Shown in pieces: positions 22,330 to 33,640 of a stretch of 64,000 nt of DNA. Every line of letters begins with the position of its first letter. Within the stretch, counting starts at the first letter, position 1. The stretch is from positions 381-64,380 of the forward strand of contig MNCI01004927.1 in the NCBI GenBank assembly GCA_015680685.1, read 5' to 3'. Below the pieces are notes generated by a model. It was not told the origin of the DNA. It saw only the letters and a list, made by a program, of their open reading frames with translations, and did no database searches. Origin of the DNA: Gnetum montanum. Lineage: Eukaryota; Streptophyta; Gnetopsida; Gnetales; Gnetaceae. The position numbers and the translations under genes were made by a program.

Positions 22330-22780
22330 TGTCTCAAAGTTTATAGGGCACACCGGTTACATGTAGGAGATGTTGAGCAGTCCTCCATGTCATCACCCTC
22401 TGAGTCACTGTATGTGATGCATGGAACTTTCTTCTTCTCGATCTTTCCATAAATGTTTACCTTAGATATTTTCAAGGAAAGATCACGGATCCCTAGGCAT
22501 GCATCTATTATGTTTAGCCATGCCCTTTCCATTATAATTGGGAAGTCCCCTTCATTGCTGTTGACTTCTATCACCAAGAAATCAGCTGGGTATGACCAAC
22601 CACACATAGTGGTAATGATGTCCTCCACCAATCCTAAGGGAATGGTGATGGACAGGTCAGCCATCTCTAGTTGAATATTGCTCTTCTTGAGTTGGGGCAG
22701 GTTCTAGGCTTGATACATTTCTCGTGACATTAAGTTGACTCTAGAACCTGAGTCAAGAAGAGCCTTATGTGGTTCTTTTC
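22330..22780 (-). pseudogene. Element B aspartic protease (retropepsin-like)
   Basis: The minus strand reads ALLDSGSRVNLMS (catalytic Asp at 22752-22754) followed by ITIPLGLVEDIITT, a DFLVIEVN-type strand, and GDFPIIMERAWL, where the family's second conserved run (IILGRPFL-like) is expected. The last 107 codons are open from 22664 to 22341; upstream an amber-type stop interrupts. The enzyme would cleave the gag polyprotein. It ends shortly after a VPCITYSDSEGDD run, and no RT follows: the next 2 kb is noncoding. Confidence 0.8.
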
Positions 22781-24110
22781 CAGTGACTTGGAGGTAGATT
22801 AAGGGACTTCCAGGGTCAGATAGTTTCCTAGGAAGGTGGCGTACCTTAATCCAGTCAGTTACGGTATGTGTTAACATAACCGTATGGGTTGAGGTCTAGT
22901 ATTGATTTGAAGGGAGCTCCGAAGCCTTGTATGTTGGAGGAGCATGCACACACTCAACTGCTTGTGGTTGTGAGAGCTTGTTTGGGCTTTTGGTTTTGAA
23001 GAAAGGTCTTCTCTTCTTGTGGTTGTTAGAACCAGCAGCAGGTTGAAATTTTATAGCTCTCGTAGCATTATGTTGCTGCGGTTGAGTGGGGAGTTCCCCT
23101 TGCATTGTTGGCGTGGGTGGTAGTGGAACTACCGGCGTAAGAGTGGCAGATGGATTTCGAGGATGGTATGGATGTGAAGTATCTCCTGGAGGAGAAGGAG
23201 TCCTAAAATACTCCCAAACTTAGTAGTGTCGTTGTGGGGTTGTATGACCCATAGAGTCACTTGGAGAAACCGGCTGCTGCACGTAGTAGCCATAAGGATT
23301 GGGTTGCCGATAAGGGTATTGTTGCCTAGGCGGTGGCATCCCCCATGACTGTGGGTGTTGCCACTACTGATGTTGCCCGATAGGTTGTGGCAGAGTTCCA
23401 CTTGGATAGTACATTAACGGTTGGTGGAACTGCCTTGGGTTACCTTGGGGATAAGGTAACCTTCGAGGTGCCTGCTGTCTGTTAAGTCTTGGGTTGAGTG
23501 CATACACCCTAGACTCTTGTAGATGTCAGATTATTGAGCAACATCCCTTAGGATGGTCATATTGGCAGATCTCACATCCACCGTCATTGTCTGTATCTGA
23601 ATCCACAACCTCATCGGAGATAGCCATTTTTCCCTTACCCTTGTTACATGCAGGGTCTGAGTCTCTCTGCTTTTTCTTACCATTTTCATTACTTCATTTC
23701 TCCTTAGAGTCCTCTACGATTTTCAGGACAGTTTCAATTTTGCTGTCTAAGGAGCTCCATATTTCATCTACATTAGTCGATACTTCTGTTGTTAGCTTTT
23801 GAAGTGGCAAGGTTTTTCTATTCACCAACTCTTCGAGTGGTGACTTATCCTCCTCATCGCAAAATCTCACTCCCCTCTTTCGGAGGGAAGGATCACAGTT
23901 CTATTCTTCCACGCTTTCTCTTTTTCGTAGCTCCCCTTCTTCTTTAGCTACTTGCTTCAACAATTGACGAACTTCATGGGATCTAAGTTCTGATAATCTC
24001 CCTTGGGCATATGTCCCAAGAGTTCTCCTAGTTTCATGTCTTAGCCCATCTACGAGGTGGTGTAGTTGATCCCGTTGTGCATAACTAATGAGACGTGGTT
24101 CGCACAAGCC

Positions 24111-24202
24111 ACGATATCGTGGCCGACGTGATATCGCATCCCCCGCAATATCACATACGCGATATCGCATCTTCCCCTACGATATCACATACGCGATATC
24201 GC
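24111..24202. repeat. Six-unit GATATC palindrome array in the solo LTR
   Basis: Units at 24111 (ACGATATCGT), 24128, 24144, 24159, 24179 and 24193. Those at 24159 and 24193 are perfect GCGATATCGC. The array lies between the LTR end and the TATA box. Confidence 0.85.
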
Positions 24203-24218
24203 AATCCGCTGCCATATC

Positions 24219-24226
24219 TATAAATA
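24219..24226 (+). promoter_or_regulatory. TATA box of the solo LTR
   Basis: TATAAATA in the family context ATCTATAAATAAGAGGC, 17 bp downstream of the palindrome array. Confidence 0.6.
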
Positions 24227-24624
24227 AGAGGCGGCTCTCCCTCATTTGCATCCTAGTTTTAGAGTAGCGAAGCTTTGGCAGTTTGATCCCTCCAGAGTTA
24301 GATTTTTTCCCGTGTCTGCCCGCAGTGTGGTGAATGTAATTGTACGGTGTCTTTATTCGAGTGTGTCGTACTTGGACACGCACATGACCAGAAATAAAGA
24401 TCGAGATTACTTCATCATTGCAGCATTCACTTAGTTTATTTATTTGTTATTTATTTAATGTTATTTATTTCTTTCGTAGCGCGATGTGAGTATGACTTGG
24501 CTACGAGCGCCCACGGGTGTGTACAGCTAGTCAAGGAATCGGTTGCTCATCGTGATTATTCTCTCACCCTTAACTCCTAGAAGTGGAACAAGTACGACTT
24601 GATTACGAGCATTTAAGTGTGACT

Positions 24625-24755
24625 GCTTGGTAGCCCAGTGGTGTAGCTAGGATCTACGCTTGGTAACCCAGTGGCATATTTGGGGTCTGCGCTTGGTAAT
24701 CCCAGTGGCGTACCTAGATCTATGCTTGGTAGTCCTAGAGGTAGTCATGCACGAA
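24625..24755 (+). repeat. 33-bp minisatellite in LTR U5
   Basis: Four units start GCTTGGTA at 24625, 24658, 24691 and 24724 with an exact 33-bp step; each contains a CCCAGTGG-type word. Fewer, shorter units are seen in the LTRs of E (around 51275-51370 and 57328-57395), so the copy number varies. Confidence 0.8.
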
Positions 24756-26540
24756 GTCCAAGATGTGTACGGTTGATCAAGGAATCGGTTGCTCGTCGCA
24801 CTTAGGCTAGATTAGATTTTCTTACCCTTTCCCTCATAGCTTAGCTTAGTTAATATTATTTTCCACTGCCTTCAGGAGTAGCGTAGATTAGGAAACACAT
24901 CATACACCTCATCTAGACTAAACCATACGTGACATATGCAAAACTAGTCTAGGTGGGAAGACAGCGAATTGCGACCTAAGGCTAAGTATCTAGATGCCAC
25001 AACTAGTCCATATGCGGAGTTCAGCCAGATCGCGCATGCGACGCTCGTTTCGTATGGTTGAGTGTAGGGGTACCTCGCCACTCATAAGTAACCATGGCCT
25101 AGGCAACGATGTAACAATGCATAATATCGGCCCATGGCAACATCCAAGAGTTCATGAGTACATTACTTCCATCCTTGGATCTGCTTATGCGAATTGGACA
25201 CTCTGGAGTACGTTTGGTATTTATCGTTGAACAATTCTAACATCGTATTCATTTCCTAATGGTTTCTGGCTCTAAAGATCGGTACCAACTCTCTGCTTCC
25301 TTTATGAGTGTCCTAGGAAACAACTTTAATTTCTGCCAGTCTTTTTCTATGTTCTACAAGGCGTAGGCATCATGGAATGCCTGTAAATGATTTTGCGGAT
25401 CAGCGTTGTATCCCTCTTCAAAGCGTGGAATATTATTCATGTCTAAGCGCTTGATCCGGTTATCTTTTTGATGCCTTGTTGGTATTCTTACTGCCTCCGT
25501 AATATGTAGCATACTTTGGGTGGCAAGTAGGGGTTTGTCATGATCATCTCTTTCATGACATCGATGATGTCTATGCTGTTCCCTACTTTCCCTTTGTTCA
25601 TGCCTTGATTCTCTTGACTGCCTCGTCCTCTCTCTTGACTCTCTCATCGAGGTCTCTCATTTCACTTACCCTTATCCTCACCGTTATGCTCTTGATGACT
25701 GCACCCTAATGTGGAAGGAGAGGGTGAATGATGTGATGAAGGGGAAGAAGAAGGAGAACCATCGCCATGACGATGTTTCTTACCTTCTCTTCGGCTGCTA
25801 TGGCCCCAATCGTGATGACGATCAGAATGCCCATCCTTGTCATGTGTCTTTGTTCCCTCAGTGAACAATTGGCATTCACGGGGATCAGAACCAGGGTTGT
25901 GTATCGTGGAGCATAGGTTTTGATACCCCACCTCCTCACTATCGTTAGGAGGGGAAACATCATTTGATGGAGAGCCTGTTATAAGTGGTTCACCATCTCT
26001 GATTTCGCTTAGGACGTGCGGGACCCCTTTGCCCTTCAACAATGTATGGTGGCTCTCCTGCCTTGAGTCCCTTAAACATTGTGCTGCTGTGGGATGGTAA
26101 TCCCTTATGTCAAAATCACCTATAACATATTCAGCGTATAACTGTGTCATGCCTATCTGTGCCAGAGCATGGAGGAGCATGTTAGGGATTTCCTGATCTG
26201 GAGGTAACACTATGTTACCTTGCAAATCTTGCCAACACAGTTGTTCATCCTGATGGAGGATAAAAGTAAAATCGGGTATATACTCACGGGATGAGTATAT
26301 ACTACTCAGTATTGTTGAGGAATTGGTAGATTTTGGTTATGTGTTTGGTGCTGCTGACTGTTTCTAGTATGATCCCTAGGTGGTGAATTGCTCTTATGAG
26401 AAGAAGAAGAAGACATTGTGTCTTATTCGGTATGCTGCTTACCATTATATAATTTTTTGTTTAATTAACCCTAAGGGTTCGTTTAAGCTCCCAACGACAT
26501 AGATAATTTCCTATGTCCTACTTAGCGGACAAACACTTAG

Positions 26541-26558
26541 TCCCCGACAATGGCGCCA
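26541..26558 (-). other. tRNA-Asp-type primer-binding site of B
   Basis: The minus strand reads TGGCGCCATTGTCGGGGA, two bases off TGGCGCCGTTGCCGGGGA, the complement of the plant tRNA-Asp 3' end. It lies one base inside the 5' LTR end. Confidence 0.85.
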
Positions 26559-26559
26559 A

Positions 26560-27320
26560 TGATGAGTGGCGAGGTACCCCTATACTCAACCATACGAATA
26601 CGAGCATAGCACGTGTGATCCGGTCGAATTTTGCAGACTAAGTGCCTACACGCCTTATGGAACACTTAAGGTTAATCATTCATTGTCTTCCCAGACTTGT
26701 ATTTGTCACGGTCGTATGGTTAAGTAAGTTTGAGGTATATGATTTTTATAGTCTTTTATGTTTTATCTCCTAAGCTGAAGAGGTGAAGGGTAAAGAGACT
26801 AATTAACTAACTTTAACTAACTAACTAAGCCTTAATTAACCTAGCATCAGTATTTGTTCCCACTTACCGTTCACACCCTGAACCAATGCAACCTTGTTTA
26901 CCAAACGCTAGTCGTTGCTGGGATCACCAAGCGTAATGCACGTGCTTGAAGCAGTCGTACTGAATGCACTTAACTAGGAGAGAAGGGTTGAGAGAGAATT
27001 AATCAACTAATAAAGCATTTAAATGATGAATAATAAATAATAATAAGTAAAATCCTATTTAGCCTATTCCATGCACTGCAAGGTTTATCCAAGAAGTTCG
27101 TCTTTATTGCCGTACACAAACTTGTGTTCAAGTACAATATTTGCTCAAATAAAGATCTGTTCACTTTAGAGCTCCTATTTTGGGCACATGGAAATTATTC
27201 TATCTTTGGAGAGGTAAAACTGCCAGAGTTTCGCTATGGTCTAGGCCTAGAATGAGAAACAAGGGAGAGCCGCCTCTTATTTATAGATTTGACCGCGCAC
27301 TGCGATATCGCGTCCCATCA
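26560..27320 (-). repeat. Element B 5' LTR (761 bp)
   Basis: Same ends as 19291-20168 but with a single palindrome unit at 27302-27311 instead of eight. TATA box on the minus strand at 27279-27286. Confidence 0.9.
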
Positions 27321-27325
27321 ATGGG

Positions 27326-29918
27326 TGTGTGGGTACATGTGAAGTATGGATGTGTATGATTATTATTATTTATGTATAATATTATTTTAATTATATTAAT
27401 TTTTAATTACATATCATATTGTTTTGTTTAATAGTAGCAAAATGTTAGTAGGAGGCTGTGAGGAGCAAAGAAATTACATATATGTTAAGCCTCAATGTGT
27501 CTACTTAGGAGATTAATTTCTTCTTTACTAATAAGAGTTTATGCCATACTTGTTTAATATTTGTATTGACAAACATAATGGAAATTTATGTTACTTCAAT
27601 ATGTTTTTTTAGGATATTATTGATCACAAGTTGCTCTTACGCTACAACACATAGTGACCTAATTAAGAGTTTGTAAATATGTTATTATCCTTCCTTAGTT
27701 TAACAATAGGAACGAACCCCACTATTTCTTCATGCTAGTACCAACTATAGGAAACAAATAATGAAAAGACTACAATTAAGGCTTTATGCTATTATTGTGA
27801 AAGAAATGAGTTGTTCCTTGATGGTCCCCTACCTCGCTACCGCTAGCAACACATTGGATTTTATGTTTATCTTATTACAACTATTCACTAAGCATTTCAT
27901 GCTAGCTACTACTAGTGACATGTTTATAGTCTTTAACATGTAACAGCTTTAGGACATTTTATCTTCCTAACACTTTTCTATTTCTCTAACTCATCCCATT
28001 TTTGTTCTCCTTTTACTTCACCATAAATTACAACTACATTAGGGTAAGCAATGGATCACAATTAAGGCTCTAACTTGTAGATGTTCCATCGATTATGCTA
28101 TCTAAGCACTTCTTCTAAGAACCACAAGGTTTATTCATTAGTTTGTATGTGGGAAACTCACCAATTTCATAATATAATAGAAAGATATGTGATGTAATTT
28201 TTGGTTTCATCAATTAATGCATTTGAATTATTAGGATTATACTATGTAATCAATAGGTGGTAAATACTCATTGGGAGATGTTGGCTTTATTGTAGGTAAA
28301 AAGGGTAAGTCTAGGAATCTATAATTTGTGCATTTTTAGATGTGTTTTCTATTCCTAATCATATACTTCACAAATATGAGCCTAAGGGTTTATCATTAAT
28401 GAGGTGATAGCTTGCAATGATGGTTGACACATAGTTAAGTCAAGATTGCTTATCAAGCATGTATTCAAACCATTAAAATGAGAATAAGAATGCTATGTTT
28501 ACTTCATAAAATTTAATGTCTTAATCAAACCATAAAAAATCCAAACTCTTAAGTTACTCTTTTAAATATTTAACATTTAAACTTACAAAATTATGACTTC
28601 AATTGATAAAATAATGTTTGTATATCTTAATGGTGGTCTATTAGGATCAAAATTGTGACTTGTAGAATGCAATTCATATATCTTAATTGACAACTATGTT
28701 TTGATTTAACAAAAAAGTATCAAAAGAATAACCAATGAACAAGAGTTAACTATATCAATAAAGCACATGATCCTTAGCTACTTAACAAATGCCAAACATA
28801 GTCTTTGTCTTTGTAGGTTCTAGATAGGCAATGTAGATCGTGAGATGAGTAAATGGTCTAATGGTTCTAGCAATTAAGGATGCCAAGTTTTTGATTAAAA
28901 CTATAGTAAGGAAATAAGTGAACTTTTGACAAAATAAGATAAATGAAGTGCCAAAGTTTTTGCAAAAATGAAAGTGATCCCTTATTAGGAATATAAATCA
29001 AAGAGAGATAAATTTAAGAAGGTTGATTCAATTCCATAATGACCCTTAAAGTCTAATGAAGGCAACATGAAAAATTTCATTTCTATTGATGATGCAGATT
29101 CTCTAGCTTGTGAAAATGTTGTTGAAGAAAGTTGGAGATATAAGGATTCAAAGTAAGACAATAATAGTATGTTAGATTTTTGGTTTTTAGAGGATGTTTT
29201 TTAGCAACATTTTATAGATCTTGCATTGTGTTGTATTTTTCTTTAGATTCTTGATTACTTTAACATCATTATATTATTTTTTGTATATAAAATATTTGAC
29301 ATGAAACTTTCTTTTTTACATTATGATATCACTACTTTGCATTTGAAACTTTTTTTTTACATAAAATATTTTCTACTTTTTGTGAGCTTTTCATGAGTTG
29401 CTTAACAAGCTTATTAATACTCATATTGACTATCATTACCTTCATTACCTTATGCTCCTTTTTGATGTCAAGTGTACATGGTTGATTTGTAATTTGGTAT
29501 TTACTCATGAATGGTTTCTTTTGTTCTTGTCAATTATATTAGAAGGTTACAATCTTCATTTCGAACTTGTGTTTCTCTCTTCTTGACATGCTTTCTTTTG
29601 GATAATTAAGAGGGTTAGATCAATAAATGCTATTATAGTCTAGTCCTTCCTTGAACATGACCATTTGAGATTTTGTCTTCTTCTACAATTGATTGTTAGA
29701 TCCATGATGCTCATTACCATGGTTTATATCGCTCACATATTTGTTTTGGAATCCTTGCATTATGTTATTAATCATATTTTGTAGTTTATTTATTAGAAAT
29801 CAATGATTACACAATTAACTCATGATTATACTTTAATAGATTTAGCTCTTAATATAGATGACTAGAAAAAGACAAGTCATGTAGTTAATCCAATATTGTT
29901 GAGATAATACTATGATGA
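27326..29918. other. AT-rich intergenic, no gene recognised
   Basis: Long low-GC stretch with only short chance open frames. No transposon domain or repeat partner in the window was recognised. Confidence 0.5.
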
Positions 29919-30738
29919 TGATGAGCAACAAGTGTGCCCTATGTCCAGCAATATACATAACAAGCATTTGTACATGACCTAATCTTAATCTATGGACTAG
30001 ACTAGCATAGCTTTTAGATAGTTAAACATGGTTACAGGTTAACATATTCCTAATTACACTTGTATTGGCCTTAATTTATATGGTTAAGTTTAATTAAGGC
30101 ATATGATTGATGTTGCATGGTCACGATTAAAATATTAATAAAAATAAAGATTTAACTTAGTTAATCTAAGTATAAGAAAAAAAGTCTCAACTAGCCTAAG
30201 TAATAAGTATTTGTTCCCAATCTTTTGTATATATCCTAAACTCACATAATCATCGTTAGGTTACCAAGTGATTACAACTAGATGTACCAAGTAAGAGCAT
30301 TGCTGAGATTACCAAATGATGTGTGTTTATGCTTGAGATCAATCATACTTAGTTTGTCATATTCAAACATGAATGGGAATGTGAAAGTATTACTCTAAAT
30401 ACTCAAAGAGAGTAAATGTTAAGCTAAATGCATAGAAAATAAAGTGCAAGGCAATAAATGTTATCCTAAGTCAAAGTGCTACAATGATATGTAGTAATCT
30501 CAATCTTTATTATCGTTATGTAAAGCATTCAGATATAGTGCATTCAAATAAGGAGTCTATACAATCTACTAATCATTACAAAATCAAACTAACATAATCT
30601 CCCTGTAATTAATAAATTCAATGCCATAAAAGCATTTATGACCACTATGTCGAATGTATCAATGCATCCTAGCCTATGTCAATGTGAATGTATCAATGCT
30701 TCTATATTGATGCAATTGACAAAAAAGGTTATTTATCA
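29919..30738 (-). mobile_element. Diverged solo LTR, Athila-like family
   Basis: The plus strand starts TGATGAGCAAC and carries, in order, family LTR words: CCTAATTACACTTG (compare CCAATTACACTT in D), GGCATATGATT, CAAGCGTT/TTACCAAGTG-type words, and AATCTCAATCTTTATT near the R region. The high end is taken as TTTATCA near 30738. No target duplication was found and no internal sequence flanks it. The lineage is closer to the A/D type than to B/E; there is no palindrome array. Confidence 0.6.
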
Positions 30739-31037
30739 TTTGACCATAAAATATTTTGCATTATCCACAAACTTTTGAATTACCAAATGCGTGGGTCCTA
30801 TATCATGCAAATGTATTCATAATTTTGATGTTAATGCTTCAAAAAACATGTTTGTTTCTTATTTTGTTGAACTTTCAAATGTTCCTTTATTTTTTAAAAT
30901 TTAAAATTTGAGATAGTCAATCTCCTTGCAAATAGTATTAGAGATAAAACTATGTTCAGTCCTTTGGAGAATCTTCAAAAAAAATTTATATAGGTAAATC
31001 TTTTGAATAGAAATAAATTACTTTTTATATGAAAAAT

Positions 31038-32031
31038 TGATGAGACTTGATATGTCAAGTAGTTGAGTCATGGGGACATCATGAAGCATCATTTTGTCAA
31101 GTGTATTAGTTGGCTAAGATATCATAGATGCTATGTCGCATCTACATTGTAGCATCCTATCGGTGTGTTTTAGTTGGTTGCTACATTGTAGATGCGATAT
31201 CGCATTTGTTATAACTTAGCTATGTTAATGCATTTTCATTGATGTATCCTCATTGAGAAAATGCCTATATTTGCCTATAAATTTGCGAGCACCCATTGTG
31301 TATTTGATGTCATTTGGTTAGTAGTGTAGTTTGACTCTTGTAGTTTTCTTTTGTAATCTTGGTAAACAATCAGTGAGTGCCTGCAGTGTGGATTTGAGTC
31401 AATTATATGGTGTCTTATTTGAGTGGTAGTATACTTGGACATATTTCATGAACGACAATAAGATCGAGATTGATTCATATTCATTACAATACTTTGACTT
31501 AGAATAGATTTACTTTTAATGTAATTTACTTTTGATGTACTTAGTTAATATTTACATTTCCATGCATGTTAATCAATTGGCGGAATGAGTGCAACCAATT
31601 TCAAGTGTAAAAGCATATTTGCTTGGTAATCCTAGCAACGTTACTACTTGGTTTGCCCAGTAACATAATGCTTAGAAATCCCAGTAGTGAGTACATGAGT
31701 TTGGGACGTGTACAACAAGTTGGGAATGAACACTTATCACCCTTCGGATAGTTTAGGATTTATCTTCTTGTTATTAATTAGATTAAATAATTAATTGTCA
31801 TACTTTCATATAATTTAGCTTTAGCTGCACAACATCAATAGTTATATGCCTTACTCTGGACTAAACCATACGTGATAAAGCTACCACTAGTCCAAGTGAG
31901 AAGATAGTGACCTACAATCAATGCTTAACAAACTAGATACTACATTAGTTCCATCCACAGAATTCAATTGGATTGCACATGAATGCCCTTGATTGGTATG
32001 GTTGGGCATAGGGGATGTTTGCTGCTCATCA
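31038..32031 (+). mobile_element. Diverged solo LTR with reduced palindromes
   Basis: Starts TGATGAGACTTGATATG and ends GCTGCTCATCA. Contains TATAAATT near 31277, an AATAAGATCGAGATT word, TTGGTAATCCTAGCAACG-type U5 words, and the conserved ACTAAACCATACGTGATA end region. Only one clear GCGATATCGC unit (about 31194-31203) remains; a GATGCTA/TAGCATC inverted pair lies just before it. Flanks AAAAT and CAAGT do not match, so no target duplication is visible. Confidence 0.7.
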
Positions 32032-33640
32032 CAAGTGAAATTAAATACGTTGTGCCAATTATATATTCCCACGTGCTTAATTTTTTCTACTAGTGTGCTG
32101 GGTACATTAAATGATGGAATAATTTGACTATAGTTACACCCCATGACATATAGCTAATATGATACATTAGAAGAATTATAGAGGAATAAAATGATCTCTT
32201 GCTTAAAAGACAACATGCTAACTAGTGGAGCCATCTATCATTGTTTTGTTTTTCACCATCCTAAAACATGTGCTTAGCCCAACTTTACAATGTTGTAAAG
32301 TTATAAAAAAAATTAAGAAAAAGCCAAAACAGCTTATCACTAACAACAATTTTAATGTTGGTATATCCTCTATACGTCCCATAAGCAATAATGATAATTC
32401 TTTCTTTTTTCTTTCTTGGGAAGTTAAGGTAAAGGTAAAAAAACAATTGATGTTATAAAGGGTACTTTACCAATTTAGACTAGAGGTAGCATTAACAAAT
32501 CTTAAGAGGAATAAGATGATAAGAGCTTTGTGATGATTAATTGAAGAATGTTTATGATTCTTTGAAAGTCCTATGAAAAGATCAAATCATTCTTATTTGA
32601 AAGTTAATGTATCAAAGGCAAGATAAAATCCAACTATTTGCATTTTAAGTCAATTGAATGCTTTGGATATTTTAATTGAAGATGCCTTTGCCATCTAGAA
32701 TTTTTATTATTAAATGACTTTTTATAAGGATATCTCTACTTTTTTTTTTGGTTCTTATCCTTTCTAATATTTTAGTTCTTTGGATTTATATATTAAAAGT
32801 TTAATAATGTATCATATAAAATTACTCATGTGCTATTTAGTGGATCTATCAAGTCTTTCTATGTTGTCCAAGAGAACAGTATCCAATTATTAACTTGTCA
32901 CAACTTTAGTAACATGCAATATGCAATTTAAAATCTATATGGTACTACTTTAGTGCTATTTTATTTTTATGTGATATATTTTGCACTTGATTATTTGCTC
33001 CTAAAACTCATTGATAAATTAATGGTTGATTTGTCATTTGAATTTGAATTTGGATTCTTTAATATTTGAAAGGTATAAATTTGAATTATAACCCTCATGC
33101 AAAATGTTATAGCACATTGAAATTGTTTTGATCACTTTTAGCATTTTTCAACTATATTTTGTGACATGTGAAAATTATGTAGTAACTTAAAAGAAACACA
33201 ATAAATATTTCCAAATATCAAATTAATATAGTAGTGAATGGATCTATTGCTTAATTTAATCAAATCATCAATTAAGTGTAAAATTGTTTTCATTATTGGG
33301 AATGCCTATAGGAGTATTACATTGCAATGAGCCAAACTCTTTGAGGTTATATCACTTATATTAAGCTCTACCTTGAGGTAAAATGACATGATATTTTTTA
33401 ATTAATATCTTAAGTCTTTATGTTTTATCTTTTCTCTTTTTATAATCATATTACAAAGGCACATTTAAAAGTGAATTATCTTCGTGGACTTCATAATAAT
33501 ACCCTTTCTATTTTTTTTAGAGTTCTAGTACTCATTAATCTTGATTATTATTATTATTAATTAATTATAAATAATTACTTTAAAAAGTATTTATTTGTAA
33601 CTAACTTCTTTTTAATGTTACACCAACACATATCCTTGAG
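32032..33640. other. AT-rich intergenic, no gene recognised
   Basis: Low-GC sequence with short ORFs lacking any recognised domain. Confidence 0.5.

Larger units (their letters stand above)
24086..25087 (+). mobile_element. Solo LTR nested in element B gag
   Basis: A single 1002-bp LTR in plus orientation starts TAATGAGACG and ends near CACTCATAA. Gag of B resumes immediately on both sides, and flanks ATAAC (24081-24085) and GTAAC (25088-25092) are a target duplication with one change. TATAAATA lies at 24219-24226, a six-unit palindrome array at 24111-24202, and a 33-bp minisatellite in the downstream half. A full element probably inserted here and was later reduced by LTR-LTR recombination. 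Confidence 0.85.
22880..26415 (-). pseudogene. Element B gag, split by a solo LTR
   Basis: Starts at ATG 26415 (MSSSSSHKSNSPP). N-terminal part: QGNIVLPPDQE, then a helical region around LYAEYVIGDFDIRDY, then a Ser/His/Arg-rich low-complexity stretch (about 25650-25860), then a TRSMLHITEAVRIPT run. The solo LTR at 24086-25087 interrupts the capsid-like helical part. Beyond it come HLVDGLRHETRRTL, an acidic region, the variant knuckle CEICQYDHPKGCC (about 23540-23578), and a Gln/Pro-rich tail. A 187-codon piece (26225-25662) remains open. The product would be the capsid and RNA-binding protein of the particle. Several stops are present in addition to the insertion. Confidence 0.8.
19291..27320 (-). 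mobile_element. Element B: gag-protease non-autonomous gypsy element
   Basis: A complete minus-strand LTR element with LTRs at 19291-20168 and 26560-27320, flanked by a perfect 5-bp target duplication ATGGG (19286-19290 and 27321-27325). The primer site is tRNA-Asp type. The interior codes, in element order, gag (26415 down to about 22900, interrupted by a solo LTR) and protease (to about 22330), then an internal polypurine-like site and about 1.9 kb of noncoding DNA before the terminal polypurine tract. RT, RNase H, integrase and ORF3 are absent, as in E. LTR copies differ at roughly 6 percent over the 155 bases compared by eye, mostly transitions. Confidence 0.9.
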
